DNA from: Trifolium pratense
Lineage: Eukaryota > Streptophyta > Magnoliopsida > Fabales > Fabaceae
Assembly (NCBI RefSeq): GCF_020283565.1
Contig: NC_060061.1
Location: 47,095,362 to 47,159,361, forward strand
Reading direction: 5' to 3'
DNA: 64,000 nucleotides
Every line of letters begins with the position of its first letter. Position 1 is the stretch's first letter. Position numbers and translations under genes: made by a program. Shown in pieces: positions 57,779 through 64,000 of the stretch. The notes beneath the pieces were generated by a model. It saw nothing but the letters and a program-made list of their open reading frames with translations. It was not told the origin of the DNA and did not search any database.

Positions 57779-60181
57779 TTAATCACTACGATGGAACTCT
57801 TTATCACCGTTAATGATAAAGTCATCCCAATATTCTTCCTCTTCATTGATCAAGTTCTGATTGTTCACTTGAGAACTTGTCAGCCATTGGTCAAGGACAT
57901 AAGCCCTTCTTCCTTTGCATAGAACTTGTTTCCAAACTCTAGGTAGGACATATCCTTTCCTAGTTGGTAAATCTGAATGATACATAATTTCAGCTTTTGG
58001 TACCCATCTTCTGGGTCCACGCTTGTTAGTCCACAAATGCTTACTGTGTTGTTGAGTGTGAGGGAAAGATTTTGGTTTGGAATAATAACTCTTTTGAAAA
58101 TATTTCTTAGTTTGAGTTCTGTTATTATTCCAGGACTTGGATTGTTTATGCTCCCAGAGTTTGTATTTATCACCAGTCCATTGATTTGACTGGTTATACT
58201 TACTGACTCTAGAATCATAAATAACCTTAGTCCTATGTTGCCTCTGAGGTTTGAGGTTTGACTTTCTTTTAAAAACCTCTGAGCTTTTAGGTTGACTTTT
58301 CTCATGAACTAGAATTCCTCTGGTTCCAGAAGTTGAAGTATCAGATTTTGAAACTTTCAGAACATCTGAACTAATACTGTCAAGTTCTGAACAGCTTTTA
58401 TCTTCTGAGCTTTTCTTCCCAGATCCTGAGGAACTTGATTCCTCTGAGTTGTCATTTCCCAAATCTCTCAGATTATTATCCTCATCTTCCAGAGTACCAA
58501 ATTTCTTTCCTTCTTCACTCTGAGGTACAACATAGTAAACCCAAGATTTTCCAACCTTTTTGGGATAGGTCTTTAGCTTTGAATATGTTCTACCATATTC
58601 ATAGCCAAGTCCCTCTCCTCTATGTCTCATGACATTATAGACAAGATTAGCAGCTTTGCTCTTACCAAGGTTGAGATGCACAAACTGTTGAAGAGCCATT
58701 TCTTGCTCATCAGTAGGTTTGTGACACACAGCACAACCCTTTTCAAGATCATTTACTCTATTCAGAGTTTCTTGATATAGACCTTGAAAATGTTCTGCTT
58801 GTTCAGTCAGAATGTTAAGGTTTTCTTGTAAAATTTTTTGTTTACTTAACACTCTGAGATGTTTCTCAATGACCTTGTTAAGTGCAGTTATGAGTTGAGA
58901 TTTAGAGCAGTCAGAAAATACCTCATCAGTTGCTTCTGAATCTGATTCTGATTCATCGTCTGAGTCTACATCTGAGTCAGTTGAAGCCATCAGGGCTAGA
59001 TTTGCTTCTTCTTCTTCATCAACTTCTTCCTCAGATGATAGCTCTTCAAAAGTAGCCATCAGACTCTTTCTCAGTTTACTCTTGAATTGTTGCTTCTTTG
59101 AGGTGTATCTTTTGCTTTTGTCTTTAGCAGACATTTCTGGACAATCAGCAATAAAGTGTCCAGGCTTCTTACAGTTGAAGCAATTCTTCTGATCATCCTT
59201 TTTGCTGACAAAATTTCTGGAGCTGTTACCTCCTCTGAAATTTCTTTTGTTAAATCTGTTCCATTGCTGAAACTTGGTGAATAAAGCAAACTCATCCTCA
59301 TTCATCTCATCCTCTTGACCATCAGCAGAAGATTCTTCTTCAATATCAAGAAGCTGAGTCTTAAGAGCCTTAGAAGTAGTCTTAGTTGACTGTAAAGCCA
59401 CTGACTTAGACTTCTTCTTAGTTTCTGAGTCAGCATCCAGAACCATCTCATGGCTTCTGAGATTGCTTATCAGAGCTTCAAGACTCAGAGTCTTGAGATT
59501 TTGAGCTTCCTCTATTGCAGTGACCTTAGGTCTCCAAGCAATAGGAAGACTTCTCAGAATCTTCTGAACATGGTCATAGGTAGAATAACTTCTCTTAAGA
59601 GCTTTAAGACCAGATACAAGGATTTGAAACCTTGTAAACATAGTCTCAATGTTTTCATCTTGTTGCATAGTGAATAGTTCATATTGCCTTATCAAAAGAC
59701 TAGCTTTAGCCTCTTGAACCTTTTCATTACCATCATAGGTAGCACACATAGAATCAAAGATAGATTTAGCAGTAGACTTGTTCTCTATTCTGACATAATC
59801 CTCATGTCTAATAGCACCAACAACAATGTCCTTTACTCTATGATGCTTTGTGTAGATTTTTAGGTTAGCTGGTGTGAGTAACTTTCTATTCTCCATGGAC
59901 AACCTACCATGTTCGTTCAAGTTTTCAAAAGTTACTCCCAACTCAACCAAATCCCACAACTCATGATCAATAGCAGTAATATTGCTATACAGTCTCTCTT
60001 TCCACCACTCAAATAATGAAGCATCACCATTGAATATAGGGGCTTTTCTATTGCCACTATGTTCATTTGATTCATTACTTAAGTAGTCATAACCAAAAGC
60101 ATTTCTAGGACCACCACCAGCACCACTGGCATTACCGGCTTCACCGGTTGTTCTAGTACTACTATCATCTCCTCCAGACAT
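57779..60181 (-). CDS. Sirevirus gag (800 aa)
   Basis: It starts [20 protein letters not shown] about 70 bp inside the 5' LTR boundary. A copia-type gag core follows ([49 protein letters not shown]), then a CCHC zinc knuckle [14 protein letters not shown] near residue 335 for RNA packaging. After that come an acidic Ser/Glu region, a predicted coiled coil (about 440-490), a second Cys pair (CAVCHKP) and a basic tail. It ends HRSD-stop at 57779. Gag forms the virus-like particle. The length is long, as usual for Sireviruses. Confidence 0.95.
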   Translation of the reverse strand: MSGGDDSSTRTTGEAGNASGAGGGPRNAFGYDYLSNESNEHSGNRKAPIFNGDASLFEWWKERLYSNITAIDHELWDLVELGVTFENLNEHGRLSMENRKLLTPANLKIYTKHHRVKDIVVGAIRHEDYVRIENKSTAKSIFDSMCATYDGNEKVQEAKASLLIRQYELFTMQQDENIETMFTRFQILVSGLKALKRSYSTYDHVQKILRSLPIAWRPKVTAIEEAQNLKTLSLEALISNLRSHEMVLDADSETKKKSKSVALQSTKTTSKALKTQLLDIEEESSADGQEDEMNEDEFALFTKFQQWNRFNKRNFRGGNSSRNFVSKKDDQKNCFNCKKPGHFIADCPEMSAKDKSKRYTSKKQQFKSKLRKSLMATFEELSSEEEVDEEEEANLALMASTDSDVDSDDESESDSEATDEVFSDCSKSQLITALNKVIEKHLRVLSKQKILQENLNILTEQAEHFQGLYQETLNRVNDLEKGCAVCHKPTDEQEMALQQFVHLNLGKSKAANLVYNVMRHRGEGLGYEYGRTYSKLKTYPKKVGKSWVYYVVPQSEEGKKFGTLEDEDNNLRDLGNDNSEESSSSGSGKKSSEDKSCSELDSISSDVLKVSKSDTSTSGTRGILVHEKSQPKSSEVFKRKSNLKPQRQHRTKVIYDSRVSKYNQSNQWTGDKYKLWEHKQSKSWNNNRTQTKKYFQKSYYSKPKSFPHTQQHSKHLWTNKRGPRRWVPKAEIMYHSDLPTRKGYVLPRVWKQVLCKGRRAYVLDQWLTSSQVNNQNLINEEEEYWDDFIINGDKEFHRSD

Positions 60182-60236
60182 AGTGTTCTCACAAGATCTT
60201 TACTGTCTCACTGTTAAGTGAAAGTAACAGACCAGG

Positions 60237-60249
60237 TGCTCTGATGCCA
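60237..60249 (-). other. Sirevirus primer-binding site
   Basis: TGGCATCAGAGCA on the minus strand, 2 nt after the 5' LTR end. It differs by one base from the TGGTATCAGAGC complement of initiator tRNA-Met, the usual Sirevirus primer. Confidence 0.8.
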
Positions 60250-60251
60250 AT

Positions 60252-61367
60252 TGAAGGTGTGAAAACACAAGAAGGGGGGGGTTGAATTGTGTTTTAGCTA
60301 AGTTTAAAACTTTTTCAAGTTCTTAACTCAGCTACGTTTGCAGCGGATAAATAACACAAATAATAACAAGAGAGAGAGAGAGAAAAACACACAAGCAGTT
60401 TATACTGGTTCCTCTCACAAAACGAGAGTAGTCCAGTCCCCTTGCACTTCCAAGGGAGTTCACTATAATCACACAAGATTACACCTGCTCAAGCACACAA
60501 GCAAGAGACTTCTCAACAATGCTCAAGCACACAAGCTTAAGACTTCACACTTAAACACACAAGTTTAAGTCTCACACTTAAGCACACAAGCTTAAGTTAC
60601 ACACGTAACAATAAAGTATATAAAAATATACAAGTGCTCTTAGATGAACCTAAAGAGAGCAAATACAAGTATTACAGAGTATTTGGCTAAAGTGCAAAAA
60701 CACTTGAGAAAGGTTCAGAGCTTGTATATCACAGAGTTCAGAGTTTGTTCAGCGCACGTTCAATTCTTGATAATTAATTATGTTGTAGCTGAATCTTCTA
60801 GTACATATACCACTAGAAAAGAGTCGTTGCAAAAGGAGCCGTTGGAGTTGATAACCTTTTGTCTTCAAGCAGTCTGTCTTGATGCAGTTTGGTTGTATCC
60901 AAAACTAAGAAAGAGTTTCAGGTACTTTGACTACTGCAGAGTGGACTTTCCTTATTCAGCTAACAAAACTGAAGACCCACGTTCTCAAGATAGGACAGAC
61001 AAAACAGAGGTAGCTAAGCTGATCAGACTTGAAAGGTCCTTTTCTTCATTGGTAGAAGAGTTGACTAGCAAAAGGAATCTTCACAGCTTTCAAAGAGATC
61101 TTCAGAGTTTGATGAAGCTTGTAGACAGACTGAAGTACTGAAGTCTTCATCCTCTGAACGTTGTAACCTCTGAAGCCCAACATCTTCTGAGCGCTTGTGA
61201 ACTTCTGAGTTCACATCCTCTGAACTTCACTCAGGACTTAAATGATGCTTATATCTGCGCACTTAAAATAAATTTTTAGTCCTTCCAATTGTTTATTAAT
61301 ACTTTGTTATCATCAAAACCTTTATAGATTTAGGGGCAAACATTTTTAAATCAATTTTGTTCCAACA
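60252..61367 (-). repeat. Sirevirus 5' LTR
   Basis: 1116 bp, matching 49105-50220 without visible differences. Transcription toward gag would start in this LTR. Confidence 0.95.
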
Positions 61368-61600
61368 TATGATTCAAACATGTCTTCCTTCCACTTTACG
61401 ATTTGCTCGTGCTGCTTTCTCAATTTCAGGATCGAAATCCAGCTCAATTGGACCTGTTCTCCGCATGCACAAGGAAACACACAAGTAGAACGCTCCGGTA
61501 GAAAAAAATGTAAAACAGAAAAATCAAAGAAAACACAGAAAATATAAACACTATCGCCTTGTCGAATCAACCACAATCCCCGGCAACGGCGCCAAAAACT
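61368..61600 (-). other. 5' internal part of the Athila/Tat-like element with PBS
   Basis: Contains the TSD (61368-61372), the cut-off N-terminal portion of the gag-like frame (LRKQHEQIVKWKEDMF) and, next to the LTR, the PBS TGGCGCCGTTGCCGGGG on the minus strand (about 61578-61596). Confidence 0.8.
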
Positions 61601-62907
61601 TGATGGATAATTTTCGCAAGTGAACGAATTACCACGTAGTAATAAAAATATCGATCCACAGGGATTGTGTGATTAAACTAGTCGAATAGAACTCATAGAC
61701 ATTATGCAAGAAATACACATAAATTGGGGGTATGTTGAGTGATGAATTGTTAGAAAACGTGCTTTGATATAATGGAAAAGCGAGGTAGAATCATCGGAAT
61801 CGCCTAGTCTATAGCTAAACCACATACAATCTACTATATCATAGGAATCTACTCAAGTGTTAACAACTAGATCGACAAATTAGTGAATCGCAATCTCTTG
61901 TCAAAATCCACTCTATTTGTTGTCGATACTCCCCCGATCTCTCGGGCGGGAGCTACCTACAACGAATGATATTAACGCGCGTCAATCGTTCGCTACACTC
62001 TATGCCTCAATCTCTCGACCGGAGACACTCGAGCGCTTAATGCAATTCAGTTCAGAAATTAAATCAATACTCTCGCACGTGACTTAACTCGAAATCATTA
62101 CAACACTAATGAAGGATTATAAAGCATTATGCATCGAATTGCATTAAATCAACACTATGAAAAGAGTAGATTCTTACACATATAGCAGATTACAACTGAT
62201 CTATCTACATCCTAGACTATCCTAGATCCTACCTCCGAAGAACTTAGCTCCTCATCTCCCTTTGTTCGCGTCCGAGCTTCAATGTCATGGCTTGTGAATC
62301 CATGCTATCGATGTGCTTGGAGCTATCCTCTGGAGTCTTGAATCCCAATCTTGAAGTTCCAAACCAGAATGTAGATCAAATTTGCAGAATTTTCCAACCC
62401 CTTAACAGAAAAATGCAGAATCCTTATATAATAATCGCAACCACGCCGCGAGTCAGATCGATCACGCCGCGCGTGGTTGCAAATCCTTCAACTACGCCGC
62501 GCGTGTAACGGTATCACGCGGCGCGTGATCAAATCTGAGGTCTCTGATCTTCAGCTCTGCCATCTTCACGCCGCGCGTGATAGCTCCACGCCCCCGGCGT
62601 AGTTGTTCCTCTTCTCTTCACGCCGCGCGTGGTCAAGTGCTACGCCGCGCGTGATCAAGTCAGAGAGCCTCCAATTCCTGAACAAAGCTTCACGCCGCGC
62701 GTGGTCAGGCATCACGCCGCACGTGATGGGCTATGCCCCCAGCGTAGTGAAAATCAGCAATTTCCTGCAATTTTTCCTATTTTCTTGCAAAACAAGTAAT
62801 CAAGCTTATGATTAGATTTCTCTTACATTTATTGCTTAAAACCTACTAAAATGCATTTAATATTGCTAAAATAGGCATGGATTAGAGAGTGTGACGATCC
62901 GTCATCA
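61601..62907 (-). repeat. 5' LTR of the Athila/Tat-like element
   Basis: 1307 bp; I count at least six substitutions against 45033-46339, about 0.5 percent. Two of them (CGCG to CACG, and TACG to TATG in the palindrome cluster) are changes expected from methyl-CpG deamination. Confidence 0.93.
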
Positions 62908-63234
62908 ATAGTCTTTCAAGAAATTAAATTACAACTAAACCAAAATTAAGTTCTTCCAACTTTCAAGCAAAATTCAAACACAATTATGTTTGTGGTTTGT
63001 GAAAAACCTAATTTTACTTTTACACTTATATATATATATATATATGTGGGGGTATTTAGGTAATTTTAACATGTTTCGGGTGGGTGTATGGGTTTCGGGT
63101 GTGGGTTTGAGTGATACCAAACCCACACCCATATTTTCGGGTGTCACCCAAACCCAGTCAATTCGGGTTTCGCCCGTTTACTTGGGTTTGGGTTCGGGTG
63201 GGTCTCACGGGTTTGAGTTTTTCTGCCATCCCTA

Positions 63235-63639
63235 ATTTTATTTCCTTACTAAAGGATTCATGAATTTAAATGTTTAGCAAGAAAGTGGATAAAACATTTA
63301 TGTGGTCCACAAATATCAAGAGCACAGGTTGCCATTCAGTGGAGTAGAGTCGAGTGACCTGTGCCATCCATCTCCTAAATGTATAACCAATGGTATGCGA
63401 TCTGTGGCTTAGCTCAACTGTCATTGATTGAATGTCCAACATTACTTTGAACAACTCTGCATAAACTGTAGTATCATGCAATTTGTTTTCTTCCCATTAA
63501 TAAATAAACCATCATTTTAATTAGTTTCTAAATGATAATAAGATCTCTAAATGACTTAAATATATTGAAATTACAAAAACGTGTCAATGTATCTTTGTTA
63601 TTAATTTTATGGACTAAAATGACCATAAGACACACTTTT
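63235..63639. other. Intergenic DNA, second copy of a local duplication
   Basis: 63238-63460 is related to 43616-43850. No gene recognised. Confidence 0.6.
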
Positions 63640-64000
63640 CACTAGTAGAAAAATGACTTTTGGTTTAGAGATACCACTACTGGTATGTGAATACCAGTAG
63701 TGAAATACATTTGACCAAAGGATCCCACTACTGATATTTTAATACCGGTAGTGAAAAGTTCATAGACAAGGGATTTCACTACTGGCTTTCTTAAATCAGT
63801 AGTGAAAAGTAGACACGGTGGCAATGTTGTAATTACGTTGAAATTTGTTTTAATTGAATTTCACTACCGATTTAGTATTCACCCGTAGTGGAATCCCTTA
63901 ACTTAGAATTATGTATAGCGCTAGCGCAGAGAGAGTGTTCATTTGTTCATTCATTAATTCCCAGCCAATTCCCTTAACGTTTTCATTCATTCCCAATTCC
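63640..64000. mobile_element. CACTA-type transposon terminus, running off the window
   Basis: It starts CACTAGTAGAAAAATGAC, the CACTA terminal motif of En/Spm elements. It is followed by sub-terminal repeats of ACTACTGGTAT/ACCAGTAGTG in both orientations (63675-63895), the pattern for transposase binding. The other end is outside the window, so autonomy is unknown. Confidence 0.7.

Larger units (their letters stand above)
49105..61367 (-). mobile_element. Sirevirus-type Ty1/copia retrotransposon (12.3 kb)
   Basis: Two 1116 bp LTRs with no difference visible, TSD TATGA (49100-49104 and 61368-61372). In the sense direction (minus): 5' LTR 60252-61367, PBS, gag, pol, env-like ORF, PPT cluster, 3' LTR. 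The env-like ORF, the purine-tract cluster before the 3' LTR and the tRNA-Met-type PBS are Sirevirus hallmarks. Identical LTRs mean a very recent insertion. Its target was the gag-like ORF of the surrounding element. Confidence 0.95.
45033..62907 (-). mobile_element. Non-autonomous Athila/Tat-like LTR retrotransposon
   Basis: Two 1307 bp LTRs (TGATGG...CATCA in plus orientation) and TSD ATAGT (45028-45032 and 62908-62912). Orientation is minus: the primer-binding site TGGCGCCGTTGCCGGGG lies next to the right LTR and the purine-rich PPT next to the left LTR. That PBS is typical of Athila/Tat elements. Without the Sirevirus the internal region is about 3 kb and encodes only a gag-like protein, with no protease, RT or integrase. 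Confidence 0.9.
44733..63234. mobile_element. Non-autonomous hAT-type element, split by nested LTR elements
   Basis: The ends TAGGGATGGCAATGGG at 44733 and (reversed) TAGGGATGGCAGAAAAA at 63234 are flanked by the 8 bp repeat ATTTTATT (44725-44732 and 63235-63242). Its own sequence is only about 620 bp (44733-45032 and 62913-63234), carrying GGGTTTGGGTGT-type sub-terminal repeats. The rest is the Athila/Tat-like element and the Sirevirus inside it. Confidence 0.93.

Noticed and set aside
43616..63460. The repeated blocks as LTRs of a giant element
   Set aside because: They lack TG/CA ends and lie outside the hAT TSD, which is itself complete.

Overview
The window is nuclear DNA of a flowering plant and most likely a legume (the family assignment is inference). 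It is AT-rich and intron-bearing. It holds plant-specific genes (a rhamnose synthase RHM, a PROTODERMAL FACTOR 1 gene, phytocystatins), plant tRNA-Phe(GAA) copies, a Sirevirus-type copia element and an Athila/Tat-type element. Nothing prokaryotic is present. Only four loci look like functional protein-coding host genes: RHM (12538-15467, minus), two phytocystatins (19333-20051 and 27273-27841, minus) and PDF1 (40304-41817, minus). Most of the remaining sequence is transposable-element DNA, and much of it can be resolved to exact ends and target-site duplications (TSDs).

Layout. 1.8-2.2 kb: a foldback MITE. 2.24 kb: the 3' terminus of a minus-strand Helitron, followed by a tandem array of about 183 bp units (2.9-5.2 kb) and AT-rich DNA with possible captured gene pieces to about 11.6 kb. 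12.1 kb: a SINE. 12.5-16.6 kb: RHM, whose single coding intron holds a TRIM retroelement and a 414 bp copy of the preceding exon; a MITE lies in its 5' UTR intron and another just upstream. 17.5-19.0 kb: a 5'-truncated LINE with a 15 bp TSD. 19.1-28.2 kb: a local duplication cluster with two cystatins, a third decayed cystatin tail and three copies of a tRNA-Phe block, plus a hAT-type element. 28.24-34.18 kb: a 5.9 kb MULE-type element with three further elements nested in it. 35.58-37.21 kb: a fourth, degenerate cystatin exon split by a Pack-MULE that carries an MCM6 gene fragment. 37.4-39.6 kb: several MITEs and a hAT-type element. 40.3-41.8 kb: PDF1. 42.75-43.2 kb: a LINE fragment.

44.7-63.2 kb is a three-level nest. 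A short hAT-type element (TSD ATTTTATT) contains a non-autonomous Athila/Tat-like LTR element (TSD ATAGT), which contains a very young 12.3 kb Sirevirus (TSD TATGA). The Sirevirus keeps gag, pol and a 921-codon env-like ORF. It also has an antisense ORF for a small acidic protein with two SUMO-interacting-motif-like cores, the most unusual coding signal in the window. At 63.64 kb a CACTA-type terminus enters and runs off the end.

The other main points are an RHM paralogue whose second catalytic half has lost conserved active-site sequence while its first half looks intact, and a cystatin lineage with a C-terminal tail resembling copia polyprotein sequence.
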